Positions 23,040 through 31,318 of a stretch of DNA of 64,000 nt are shown in pieces. The notes under the pieces were generated by a model. It was not told the DNA's origin, did no database searches, and saw only the letters and a list, made by a program, of their open reading frames with translations. Every line of letters begins with the position of its first letter. The stretch's first letter is position 1. Origin of the DNA: Chloroflexota bacterium (GTDB lineage Bacteria > Chloroflexota > UBA6077 > FW602-bin22 > JACPRP01); NCBI GenBank assembly GCA_023480885.1, contig JAMCWX010000050.1, positions 1 through 64,000 on the forward strand, in the 5' to 3' direction. The position numbers and the translations under genes are program-made.

Positions 23040-25745
23040 TCAGCGCGACCTCTTACCTCTGGCAGATCGCCGCAAGAGCCATTTTTCTGCCTCCACCGCC
23101 CAGAACAAGAGACTGGCCACGCCGAGACAGACGCCAAGCTGCAATGCATCCAGCGGCTTAGTGTAGAAGCTCGCCTGCAATGGCGGTAGATAAGTAACAG
23201 CCAATTGCAACGCAAAGGTGAGAGCCACGGCCCCGACGAGGTAGGCGTTTGAAAGGAGGCCGATAGTGAAAACCGATTCCTGCTCTGCGCGTATCGCCAT
23301 AACGTGGAACATCTGAAATGACGCCAGCACAAGGAAGACCATCGTACGGGTAGTGTCCAGCGGATAATTCGCCAGGCCCCAAACCATCACTCCCAGAGTC
23401 CCCGCAGCCATAAACACCCCAACCCAGATGATATGTTGCCACAGTCCCCTGGCGAAGACGCTCTCCCGAGGATGTCGCGGCGGGCGCCGCATCAGCCCAG
23501 GCTCGGCCGGCTCAACGCCTAGAGTCAGCGCTGGCAAGCCGTCAGTGACAAGGTTTATCCAGAGAATCTGGATGGCGAGCAACGGCACTGGCAGCCCGGC
23601 GAGCACTGCGACAAACATAGTCAATATCTCCCCAGAGTTAGTGCTCAGCAGATAGCGAATGAACTTGCGGATGTTGTCGTAGATAACACGCCCTTCTTCG
23701 ATGGCAGCCACAATGGTGGCGTAGTTGTCGTCGGCCAGCACCATATCTGCCGCCTCTTTGGTCACATCGGTTCCAGCGATACCCATTGCCACGCCGATAT
23801 CTGCCCGACGAAGCGCGGCAGCATCGTTGATACCGTCTCCAGTCATGGCCACAACCTGCCCCTTCCTTTGGAGCGCTGACACCAGGCGCAGCTTGTGCTC
23901 GGGCGACGTTCGGGCATACACTGTAATGCGCTCGGCGACGGACGAAAGTTCCGAGTCGTCGAGGCGATCCAGGTCTGCGCCACTTAGAGCAAGATTGCCA
24001 TCCTCTAGCAATCCCAACTCACGTGCAACAGCCACTGCGGTCAACTTGTGGTCCCCCGTGATCATAACAGTGCGCACTCCCGCTTGCCCCGCAACTGCGA
24101 TTGCAGTCTTCACTTCCTCCCTGGGGGGATCAACCATGCCGGCCAGGCCAAGAAATATAAGGTCCCTTTCCACCACCTCTTCGGTAGCCTCCACCCAGGG
24201 AGTCGGTAGCTCGCGGTAGGCAAGCCCTAGCACGCGCAACGCCTGCCCTGCCATAGCTTCGTTTGCCGCTATGATTCGCTGGCGAACGTCCGGCGTAAGG
24301 GACACAGCTTTCCCCTGCGCCAGGTAACGTGCACACCGGTGCAAGATCACTTCTGGGGCACCTTTTGTACACACAAGCCCCATACCTTCTGGCGTTTGGT
24401 GAATGGTTGTCATACACTTGCGCACAGAACTGAAAGGTATCTCCTCCACTCGCGGGAAATCGATCCTCAGTGGCTCTGGCTCGAATCCAGTCTTAGCGGC
24501 CAATACTATCAACGCTCCCTCTGTAGGATCGCCCAAGATATAATGACTTCCCTTCTCATCGCGGAGAAGATGAGCGTCATTGCACAAGACGGCAACACGT
24601 GCCAACAACGCCACATCGAGGCTTCGGTCTATGGGCCGACCTTCCGACAGCAGTTTGCCTTCGAGGGTGTAGCCAATGCCCGTCACCTCTATTTCTTGCT
24701 CGCCAAGCCAAAGGTGGCGGATAGTCATCTGGTTCTTGGTGAGCGTTCCTGTCTTGTCGGAACAGATCGCCGTCACCGAGCCAAGTGTCTCTACGGCTGG
24801 CAGACGCCGCACGATAGCGTTGCGCCGAACCATTCGCTGCACCCCAATTGTCAATGCGCCAGTCACCACTGCTGGCAGGGCTTCGGGCACTGCGGCCACA
24901 GCCAGGCTCACGCCCCATAGGAACATCGCAAAAAGCGGCTCTCCTCGCCACAGGCCCGCGCCCACAACCACAGCTACAACAGCCAGGGCACCTGCACCAA
25001 GACGCTGGCCAATCTCTTCCATGCGCTGCTCGAGGGGCGTGTGCCGGCCATCTTCTGCTTGAACCAGGTGAGCGATCTTGCCAAATTCGGTCTGCATGCC
25101 AGTGGCGACGACGGCCGCAACGCCTCGCCCGTGGATGATTACCGTCCCGGCATACACCGCGTTAGTACGCTCGGCCAGCGGCAACTCGTATGGAAGGGAG
25201 TTTGCCTGCTTCTCAACGGGCTCGGACTCACCGGTGAAAGCCGACTCATCCACCTTGAAGTTGTACGCCTCCACGATGCGGCCATCAGCAGGCACCCGAT
25301 CGCCAACTGCCAAAAGGATGATGTCTCCAGGTACGATGTCTCGGGCAGGAATCTTCTGCTCCTGTCCATCTCGAACGACGTCAGCCGTAGGCGCTGCCAT
25401 TCGTTCGAGAGCTTCTAGAGCCCTGGATGCGCGGTATTCCTGGACGAACCCCAGCAGGGCTGATAGGACGACAATGGCGAAGATGACAGTGGCGTCGAGC
25501 ACCTCTCCCAAAAGCGCAGAGACGGCGACGGCAATGAGCAGAATGACGATGAGGAACTCTTTAAACTGATGGAGGAAGAGGACGACCGGCGATACCGCTG
25601 CCTCTCGCCGCAATTCGTTGGGGCCTAATTCGCCTAGTCGGCGGCGAGCTTCTTCAGCGCTCAAGCCATCGTGCCCAGTCTGAAGCGTGTGGAAAACTTC
25701 CTCGACGCTTTTCGTATGCCAGTTCTCGCCTGTGAGTATGGTCAC
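23040..25745 (-). CDS. P-type cation ATPase, Ca2+ (type IIA) class
   Basis: This is a 901-aa transporter of SERCA/PMR1 type. It shows the actuator motif TGES (171-174), a phosphorylation site DKTGTLTKN (Asp330), KGAPEVIL, and the hinge GDGINDAAALRRADIGVAMG. M4 has PEALP (287-291) where Ca pumps often have PEGLP; M6 has NLVTDGLPALTLG with the Asn and Asp cation ligands. An N-terminal cation-ATPase domain and a six-segment C-terminal domain are complete. It would move Ca2+ (or Mn2+) out of the cytoplasm. The gene is single, with 134 bp to the kinase upstream. Confidence 0.93.
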   Translation of the reverse strand: MTILTGENWHTKSVEEVFHTLQTGHDGLSAEEARRRLGELGPNELRREAAVSPVVLFLHQFKEFLIVILLIAVAVSALLGEVLDATVIFAIVVLSALLGFVQEYRASRALEALERMAAPTADVVRDGQEQKIPARDIVPGDIILLAVGDRVPADGRIVEAYNFKVDESAFTGESEPVEKQANSLPYELPLAERTNAVYAGTVIIHGRGVAAVVATGMQTEFGKIAHLVQAEDGRHTPLEQRMEEIGQRLGAGALAVVAVVVGAGLWRGEPLFAMFLWGVSLAVAAVPEALPAVVTGALTIGVQRMVRRNAIVRRLPAVETLGSVTAICSDKTGTLTKNQMTIRHLWLGEQEIEVTGIGYTLEGKLLSEGRPIDRSLDVALLARVAVLCNDAHLLRDEKGSHYILGDPTEGALIVLAAKTGFEPEPLRIDFPRVEEIPFSSVRKCMTTIHQTPEGMGLVCTKGAPEVILHRCARYLAQGKAVSLTPDVRQRIIAANEAMAGQALRVLGLAYRELPTPWVEATEEVVERDLIFLGLAGMVDPPREEVKTAIAVAGQAGVRTVMITGDHKLTAVAVARELGLLEDGNLALSGADLDRLDDSELSSVAERITVYARTSPEHKLRLVSALQRKGQVVAMTGDGINDAAALRRADIGVAMGIAGTDVTKEAADMVLADDNYATIVAAIEEGRVIYDNIRKFIRYLLSTNSGEILTMFVAVLAGLPVPLLAIQILWINLVTDGLPALTLGVEPAEPGLMRRPPRHPRESVFARGLWQHIIWVGVFMAAGTLGVMVWGLANYPLDTTRTMVFLVLASFQMFHVMAIRAEQESVFTIGLLSNAYLVGAVALTFALQLAVTYLPPLQASFYTKPLDALQLGVCLGVASLLFWAVEAEKWLLRRSARGKRSR

Positions 25746-25879
25746 AGCTAAACCTTTGAGCGTTGGTTACCGCGAGGTCGGCCTCGTCACGCGAGGCCAT
25801 ATCATCAGGTTATTGCAGACCAGGCAGGACCTGGGGCCAGGAGATAAGGCTGGCCCTTGAGTAGGTCGCAAAGGTTCTT

Positions 25880-27043
25880 CTAGGCCAAAGGTAAGGCGAA
25901 ATAGAAGGTGCTGCCCTTCCCTATCTTGCTCTTTACCCAGATGCGACCGCCATGGGCCTGCACCAGCATCCTGGTGATGTACAGCCCCAGCCCCAATCCT
26001 TCGGCCTTCCGGGTGGTGGTCCTGGCTCGGTAATACCGCTCGAAGATATGCGGCACGTCCTCTGGAGGTATTCCCTGGCCCCGGTCGGTCACCGAGACAG
26101 TTACTTCGCCATTTGTCCTCTCCGCCTTGAGCCGTATTTCAGTCTCCGGCGGCGAGTATTTCAGCGCGTTAGTTAGCAGGTTCATGAGGATGCGCTCCAG
26201 GCGGTCTGGGTCGGCCAAGACTGCTGGCAGTCCTGCCGCTACCTCCACCTCGATCCGCCCGACATCTGCCATCCCTCTGGCTCGCTCCATGAGGTCGTAA
26301 ACAAAGGTCTCCAGGTTGACCGGTTGCTTCTCGATCCTCATCTGCCCGGTCTCCAGACGCGCGGAGTCCACGAGGTCCTGAATCATCGCGTTCATTCGGC
26401 GTGCGCTGGTGAGAATGGCCTCCGTGCTTTTGCGCACCATATCGGCCCTGTTTACGTGCCGCTGGGCCATTTGCGCGTGCCCCTGAATGATCGACAAGGG
26501 GGCTCGCAGGTCGTGAGAGATCGTGTATATGAAATCCTCCCTCGCCTCCTCCAATTCGCGGCGCTCGGTCACGTCGCGAAAGACGTTGATGGCGACGACC
26601 AGGTTGCCTCGGGCGTCGCGGACGGAGTTGCCATTAAAAACCAGACGGCGGCGCGATCCATCTGGGCGTACGAGTTCAGCCTCGTGCTCGTCGAATCGCT
26701 CGCCGTGGAACGCACGGCAGATGGGCCATTCCTCGAAAGGCAGGGGCACGCCGTCCACCCGCCGCAGATCCAACTGGCGGTAGTCCTCAAGCGTCCACGC
26801 CTCCTTCTTCTGGGGCAACCGGAGTATCTCTCGTGCCACCGGATTCATCAGCACGACGCGGCCTGTTGTGTCCACGACCGCCACGCCCTCAGTCAGACTT
26901 TCCAGGAGAGCGGTCATCTCCGCGCTATGCCGCTCGGCCGCATCGGCCAGTTCCTGCTGCCGCACGCTGGCGACGAGGAGCTGCTGGTTGATCTCTCTCA
27001 GCTCCTCCAACAGTGTCTCTTCTCTCTCTCTCTCTCTCTGCAT
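25880..27043 (-). CDS. PAS-domain sensor histidine kinase of the kaiC operon
   Basis: This is a kinase of about 387 aa. A short coiled coil precedes a PAS domain (about 50-160; LLESLTEGVAVVDTTGRVVL). HisKA has YTISHDLRAPLSIIQGHAQM, and the ATPase has MNLLTNALKYSPPETE, DRGQGIPPEDVPHIFERYYR and GLGLGLYITRMLVQAHGG. ATG 27043 has AGGAGA about 8 nt upstream; an in-frame ATG at 27109 has a weaker site. Codons 2-8 after ATG 27043 are an (AG)9 dinucleotide tract. It lies downstream of the second kaiC-like gene on the same strand. In cyanobacteria KaiC signals through the kinase SasA; a similar pairing here is inference. Confidence 0.88.
   Translation of the reverse strand: MQREREREETLLEELREINQQLLVASVRQQELADAAERHSAEMTALLESLTEGVAVVDTTGRVVLMNPVAREILRLPQKKEAWTLEDYRQLDLRRVDGVPLPFEEWPICRAFHGERFDEHEAELVRPDGSRRRLVFNGNSVRDARGNLVVAINVFRDVTERRELEEAREDFIYTISHDLRAPLSIIQGHAQMAQRHVNRADMVRKSTEAILTSARRMNAMIQDLVDSARLETGQMRIEKQPVNLETFVYDLMERARGMADVGRIEVEVAAGLPAVLADPDRLERILMNLLTNALKYSPPETEIRLKAERTNGEVTVSVTDRGQGIPPEDVPHIFERYYRARTTTRKAEGLGLGLYITRMLVQAHGGRIWVKSKIGKGSTFYFALPLA
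27021..27039. repeat. (TC)9.5 dinucleotide microsatellite
   Basis: An uninterrupted TC run of 19 nt lies immediately after the likely start codon of the histidine kinase, read as alternating Arg-Glu codons. Gain or loss of one unit would shift the reading frame. Confidence 0.85.
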
Positions 27044-27154
27044 CGGTTGGTTCTCCTGGCGTCCGCTGATCCGTGCCATCGCCCCTGGCTGAACTTTCCC
27101 AGTACTCATCGCCCCGACAGCTTCGTGGGAATCGGTTCACCGCTTCAGACCCTA

Positions 27155-28846
27155 CTACCGAAGGGGCCGCGCGACAGGGCGGTAGACGGTCTTGCCCTCT
27201 TCCACCACTTTGATGGCGTAGTTGAGCGCCACCAGCCGATCAAGGACACGCGTTAATCCCGCGCGCTGCAGGTCAGTGCGACTGGCCAATGTCTCGGCCG
27301 TGGTTTCCTGCAAATCGATCAGCGTCTGCAGCACCGCGATCTCCTGTTCGGTCAGGCCGGGATAGACCGGTCGCTTCGGCTCTCGCTCCTCGGGCACGCC
27401 GGTGATGATCCCCCGGTACCCCTTGAGCGCCTCGCCAACCACCAGACCGCGAGAGGTGATCTCGTACGCTCGCAGGTCTTTGCTGTGGTCGCTGCCGCGC
27501 ATCTTGACCACCGTGATCGTCCGCCTGAGCTGGCCCTGGATTTCGACGTAGCGTTGCAGTACGACGTCGTCGGTCAGAAAGGAGATCGCGTGGGGGCTGA
27601 ACGTCAAACTGGTGTATGACTCGGTGATCTCCACCGTCATCAGCACCGTGACGCCGACCCCGGTGAGGGCACCCACCATCCGGTACAGCGACTCGCGGAA
27701 ATCCTCGCGAAAGGTGGACGCCAGCGCCAGCTCGAAGCCGGATAGCGAGTCGATGACCACCCGCTTTGCCCCAATGCGCTCCACCGTTTCCTGAATCTCC
27801 TGCAGGGTCTCGTCCACCGACAGGTCCAGAGGGCGCAGGTAAATGGCCTTGAGCTTGCCCTGGCGGATCATCTCCTCCAGGTCGAAGCCGAGCGACTTGG
27901 CCCGGTCGAGGTAATCCTGGGGATGCTCCTCGAAGACGGCGATCACCCCCGCCTCGCCTCGCTTCACGCCCTCGGCGATGAACTGAGTGGCAAACACGGT
28001 CTTGCCCGAGCCTGACGGGCCCGCCACGAGCACCGAATCCCCCGCCTGGATGCCCCCGCCCAGCATCTCGTCCAGGCCCGGCACACCCACAGAGATGCGC
28101 TGCTTGTGCCTCGACTTCTCCTTCCCCTGGGATCGCTTGAGCACGCGAGGGAAAACCTGAAGGCCGTCGCCGGTGATGCGGAAGGTGTGCAGCCCAGGCA
28201 TCGGCGCCTGCCCCCGCATCTTCATCACCTGCAGCTTGCGCACCACGGAGTTGCGCTCCACACTCTGGTGCAGCCAGATGATCCCGTCGGCCACGGTGAA
28301 CACCGGGTTGTCGCGCATCTCGCTTTCCACGTACTCCCCCACCAGGAAAGTAGTAGCCTGCCAGCTCGTGAGGTAGAGGGCCAGGCGCTGCACGAAGCTC
28401 TGCAGCTCCATCTCGCCGGTCTCGATGGCCGTCGTCGCTCGCACGACGGTGCGGAAAGAGTCCACCACCACGATGCCAGGGCTGCTCTGCTCGACCTCGC
28501 GCACGATGTTCGCCAGGACCTTGCTCAGGTCCCTCTCCAGGACCTCCTGGCTCAGGTTAATGAAGCGAATGATGCCGTCCACCTTTCTGGGATCGAAGAA
28601 GCTCATCTGCTGCTGGTAGCGCAGCATCTTGAGCGGGGGCTCGCCCAGCACGGTGAAGTACAGGGCAGGACGCTCCTCGGAGGCATTGGCGAACATGACC
28701 TGGTGAGCCAGGGTGGTCTTCCCAGCTCCAGGCCCGCCGGCGATCAAGTTGAACGAATACTCGGGCAAGCCTCCCCCAAGCGCCGCGTCGAGGCCGGGCA
28801 CACCTGTGGCTAGCTTCGTGATACTCACCCTCCAGGACTCATTCAT
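27155..28846 (-). CDS. KaiC-like double-RecA ATPase with C-terminal winged helix
   Basis: This 563-aa protein has two RecA-like halves. CI has Walker A GGPGAGKTT (37-45) and VLGEP (Glu69). CII has Walker A GPSGSGKT (276-283), the catalytic pair FEEHP (Glu306-Glu307) and VVIDSLSGFELAL. At the position of the KaiC Ser431/Thr432 phosphosites it reads Ser422-Phe423. After the KaiC core, residues about 497-555 look like a winged helix-turn-helix (EQEIAVLQTLIDLQ, AETLASRTD, RVLDRLVALNY, EEGKTVYRP). ATG 28846 has AAGGAGG and overlaps the upstream stop as ATGA; the longer frame from 28900 is unlikely. No KaiA or KaiB is nearby. Confidence 0.92.
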   Translation of the reverse strand: MNESWRVSITKLATGVPGLDAALGGGLPEYSFNLIAGGPGAGKTTLAHQVMFANASEERPALYFTVLGEPPLKMLRYQQQMSFFDPRKVDGIIRFINLSQEVLERDLSKVLANIVREVEQSSPGIVVVDSFRTVVRATTAIETGEMELQSFVQRLALYLTSWQATTFLVGEYVESEMRDNPVFTVADGIIWLHQSVERNSVVRKLQVMKMRGQAPMPGLHTFRITGDGLQVFPRVLKRSQGKEKSRHKQRISVGVPGLDEMLGGGIQAGDSVLVAGPSGSGKTVFATQFIAEGVKRGEAGVIAVFEEHPQDYLDRAKSLGFDLEEMIRQGKLKAIYLRPLDLSVDETLQEIQETVERIGAKRVVIDSLSGFELALASTFREDFRESLYRMVGALTGVGVTVLMTVEITESYTSLTFSPHAISFLTDDVVLQRYVEIQGQLRRTITVVKMRGSDHSKDLRAYEITSRGLVVGEALKGYRGIITGVPEEREPKRPVYPGLTEQEIAVLQTLIDLQETTAETLASRTDLQRAGLTRVLDRLVALNYAIKVVEEGKTVYRPVARPLR

Positions 28847-29301
28847 CCCTTTTCCTCCTTCGCGTCGGCATCTGCCCCGCAGGGCGAAATTTCTGGCCAA
28901 ATACTGCGCAACTGGCGCAATGCCAGATCCTTCCCGATGAAGGTAACCAGCAACCAGATGAAGTTGGCGAACACGGCCACAAGGGCCGAACTGATTTCCG
29001 CGGGAGGCTGTCCCTGCACGCTCTCGGGCAACCCCTTTAGACAGCCCTCCTCTTGCATCCGGATCTCGACCCCGTTCAAGAAGGGAAACTCGATCCGCGC
29101 CAGGTGCAGGGCGCGAGCGCCGAGGGCGTTAAACCCTATGGGTCCGATCAACTGGGCCATCTGCTGGTACAGCTTCTGGCATATTCTCTGCCCCGCCTCA
29201 GCCGTTTCTGTTGGGGTCCGCCCCTCCAGAGAAGGCCCTTGCATCTCGTGCGCGAGCAACTGGCGGGCCAGGTCGTGGGACTCGGGAGAAGGCCGTTCCA
29301 T
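28843..29301 (-). CDS. conserved-looking protein between two kaiC-like genes, unknown function
   Basis: This 152-aa protein is translationally coupled on both sides (TGATG with the upstream kaiC, ATGA with the downstream kaiC). It has helical segments HDLARQLLAHEM, QRICQKLYQQMAQLIGPIGF and ALGARALHLARIEFPF, a possible membrane-spanning or buried hydrophobic helix (about 108-124), and LRQLRSIWPEI near the end. ATG 29301 follows GAGGAGG. I vaguely recall similar unnamed proteins beside KaiC-like genes elsewhere but cannot name a family. Its position suggests an adaptor or regulator of the two ATPases. Confidence 0.75.
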   Translation of the reverse strand: MERPSPESHDLARQLLAHEMQGPSLEGRTPTETAEAGQRICQKLYQQMAQLIGPIGFNALGARALHLARIEFPFLNGVEIRMQEEGCLKGLPESVQGQPPAEISSALVAVFANFIWLLVTFIGKDLALRQLRSIWPEISPCGADADAKEEKG

Positions 29302-30776
29302 CAAGAGCCCTCCTCTCGCCGTACCTCTCTCACGGGCCTTTTCACGCGCATCTCGGAAGCCAACCTGGCGATCCCTGTGAGCACGCCCTCGGCGCTCTCG
29401 ACCCGGGCTAGAACCTTGAAGCCCTTTTCGGTGATGGTGTACTGCCGGATCGAGTGGTCGTGATCGCTGTCGCGCATCTTTAGGACGGAGAGTATGCGGA
29501 ACAGCTCGCCGCGGAACTCCACGTAGCGCAGCAGCACCAGGTTCTCGGCCAGCACGGCCAGCGGGGTTTCCGAGAAATCCAGCTCCGGCCCCACCACCTG
29601 CGGCACCTCCTTGGTGATGAGCGAGGTGATGCCTTTGGCCCGCAGCGATCCAGCCAGGCTGAACATGTATCCTCGAGCACGCTTCTGCTCGCCTGTGGCC
29701 TGCTCCAGCTCGACGACGCTATCCAGCGCCAACCGCTGGGGCGCGAAGCACTCAACCTTGCACAACATCTCCCAGGTGACCTCGTCGACGATCAGATCGA
29801 CCGGCGAACGGTGAAAAACGGCCACCAAGCCGTCTTTGATGGGCGTCTCCAGGTCCATCCCCAGGGATCGCGCCTTGTCGATCAACTGGCTTTGTGTTTC
29901 CCGAAGGCCCACGAACAGGCCCTTTTGCCCCTGCTTTGCTCCCTCGATTAGGTACTGCAGGCAAGCCATGGTCTTGCCGGTTCCCAGCGAGCCCGACAGG
30001 AGCGTGGTGCTGCAGGCCAGCGGCCCGCCTTCCATCATCGTATCCAGCTCCGGCAGGCCCAAATGCACCCTCTCCGTGCTGAGCCCGATATCCGTCGGCT
30101 CGAACACCGATTCGATCCTGGGGTAGACCGTTATGCCACCGCTATCGAGGCGTAGCGATTGCTGGCCGAGGAAATTGGGTAACCCGCGCATCTTGCTCGA
30201 TCTGATCGTGCGCACGGTCTGGGTGCCGATGTCCTGTTTTCCTAACTCCAGGATGCCGTCGGTCATAGTGAACTCGGGCATCGGGTGCTCCTCGGTGCGC
30301 TCGATGCCGCTGCTGGTCATCACCGTGGTGGTGTTAAGCGCCCTGAGCGCATCCCCCATCTCGTAGATGAATGCCCGCAACTCCGCCTCCTGAGGGTACA
30401 GGTCCCGAATGGTCATCAGCCCGTCGACGATGACCAGCCTGGCCTGATGCTCTTTAGCCGCCTGGACCAGCGCGTCGGCAACCTTGTCTAACCCCTGCCT
30501 GATGAGGGGGTATATGCTCAGCAAGAACATGCGCTTCCCGATGAGGCGCTCGTCGAAGAAAGAGAAACCCTTCATGTGCTGAATCAGCCTGGTTGGGGGC
30601 TCGGACAGGGTGGAGATGTACAGGGCGTTCTGGCCGGAAGCGGCGATGTTAAAGGCCATCTGGAGGGATAACGTGGTCTTGCCCGACCCCGCTGGGCCAA
30701 CCACCAGCAGGATATCACCATCTGGTATCCCACCCCCCAATATCAAGTCGAGGTTGGGAACGCCTGTCTCAAGCAT
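29301..30776 (-). CDS. KaiC-like double-RecA ATPase
   Basis: This 491-aa protein starts LETGVPNLDLILGGGIPDGD. CI Walker A is VGPAGSGKTT, with the SEPPTRLIQHMKGFSFFD segment typical of non-cyanobacterial KaiC homologues. CII Walker A is GSLGTGKT. In CII the catalytic Glu-Glu is Arg-Glu (VGLRETQSQL), and the phosphosite region reads PLAVLAENLVLLRY, so Ser431/Thr432 equivalents are Ala/Val. It should therefore bind and hydrolyse ATP but not autophosphorylate as KaiC does (inference). AAGGAG precedes the ATG. It is first in the kaiC / unknown / kaiC / histidine-kinase run. Confidence 0.92.
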   Translation of the reverse strand: MLETGVPNLDLILGGGIPDGDILLVVGPAGSGKTTLSLQMAFNIAASGQNALYISTLSEPPTRLIQHMKGFSFFDERLIGKRMFLLSIYPLIRQGLDKVADALVQAAKEHQARLVIVDGLMTIRDLYPQEAELRAFIYEMGDALRALNTTTVMTSSGIERTEEHPMPEFTMTDGILELGKQDIGTQTVRTIRSSKMRGLPNFLGQQSLRLDSGGITVYPRIESVFEPTDIGLSTERVHLGLPELDTMMEGGPLACSTTLLSGSLGTGKTMACLQYLIEGAKQGQKGLFVGLRETQSQLIDKARSLGMDLETPIKDGLVAVFHRSPVDLIVDEVTWEMLCKVECFAPQRLALDSVVELEQATGEQKRARGYMFSLAGSLRAKGITSLITKEVPQVVGPELDFSETPLAVLAENLVLLRYVEFRGELFRILSVLKMRDSDHDHSIRQYTITEKGFKVLARVESAEGVLTGIARLASEMRVKRPVREVRREEGS

Positions 30777-30895
30777 TTGTGCGGCTCCTTACCGTGGACG
30801 ATGCGAGACTAGGGTCAATTCTTGGTCCTGGGTGGTCTGCCGTTCTTCCATTCGGTCTGCTCCTCGATGCGTTCTCTTGGCCGTTGTCGCTCGAA

Positions 30896-30932
30896 CGTCG
30901 AGAGGCACCCGCAATCCAGGCGTCTCTCGACG
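30896..30932. promoter_or_regulatory. 9-bp inverted repeat upstream of the kaiC operon
   Basis: CGTCGAGAG (30896-30904) and CTCTCGACG (30924-30932) are perfect inverted copies 19 nt apart, about 120 bp upstream of the first kaiC-like gene. Either an operator or a leader hairpin is possible. Confidence 0.35.
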
Positions 30933-31042
30933 GCTTATCCTCCACTATCCACCCCGCCCCTTAGCCGTGAGAGGCAAAAAAAAGATCGGGCTCGTCAATC
31001 TGTATAGTATCACTTTCCACATAGGACTTCAATGAGGGAGGA

Positions 31043-31289
31043 CTGAGATCCGTGCATAGCTGTAGACGAGCTTCATGGCCATTGAAAGCCAGTATGGGAT
31101 GGACACAGCGAAAGGATCGGCCGCCGGGCAAGACGATTCTGACCAAGGGGTTGCAGCGCTTGCTGGATCATACGATCACTGAAGCTATTTTGCAGGACGA
31201 GATCGCTCGCTACGGTCAACTCCCTCCACGCATAGCAGCCTTACTTGGAAGACGCCGAACTGCTTAGTGGACTTATGCACGGATCTCAG
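31043..31289. mobile_element. MITE-like element with 16-bp terminal inverted repeats
   Basis: CTGAGATCCGTGCATA (31043-31058) and its exact reverse complement TATGCACGGATCTCAG (31274-31289) bound 247 bp. An open frame of 71 codons (31052-31267, + strand) fits almost exactly between the repeats and includes LTKGLQRLLDHTITEAILQD and RYGQLPPRIAALLGRR. It may be a leftover of a transposase gene or meaningless. The word AATGAG occurs just outside both ends (31031-31036 and 31290-31295) but is not flush with the left repeat, so a target duplication is uncertain. Confidence 0.55.
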
Positions 31290-31318
31290 AATGAGAGTAA
31301 AGCTGCGGATGGCTCACT

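Larger units (their letters stand above)
30777..31318. other. 542-bp intergenic region containing a small inverted-repeat element
   Basis: The part nearest kaiC (30777-31042) holds no convincing gene. It has a 9-bp inverted repeat at 30896-30932 and an A-tract near 30970. The rest is a 247-bp element bounded by 16-bp inverted repeats. Only a short tail separates it from the stop of the UroD-like gene. Confidence 0.6.

Noticed and set aside
27155-30776. Canonical circadian clock (kaiABC)
   Set aside because: KaiA and KaiB are absent and both KaiC-like proteins lack the full Ser/Thr phosphosite pair.
31052-31267. 71-codon frame inside the inverted-repeat element as a separate gene
   Set aside because: It begins within the left repeat, has no ribosome-binding sequence and I cannot match it to a transposase. 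It is described with the element.
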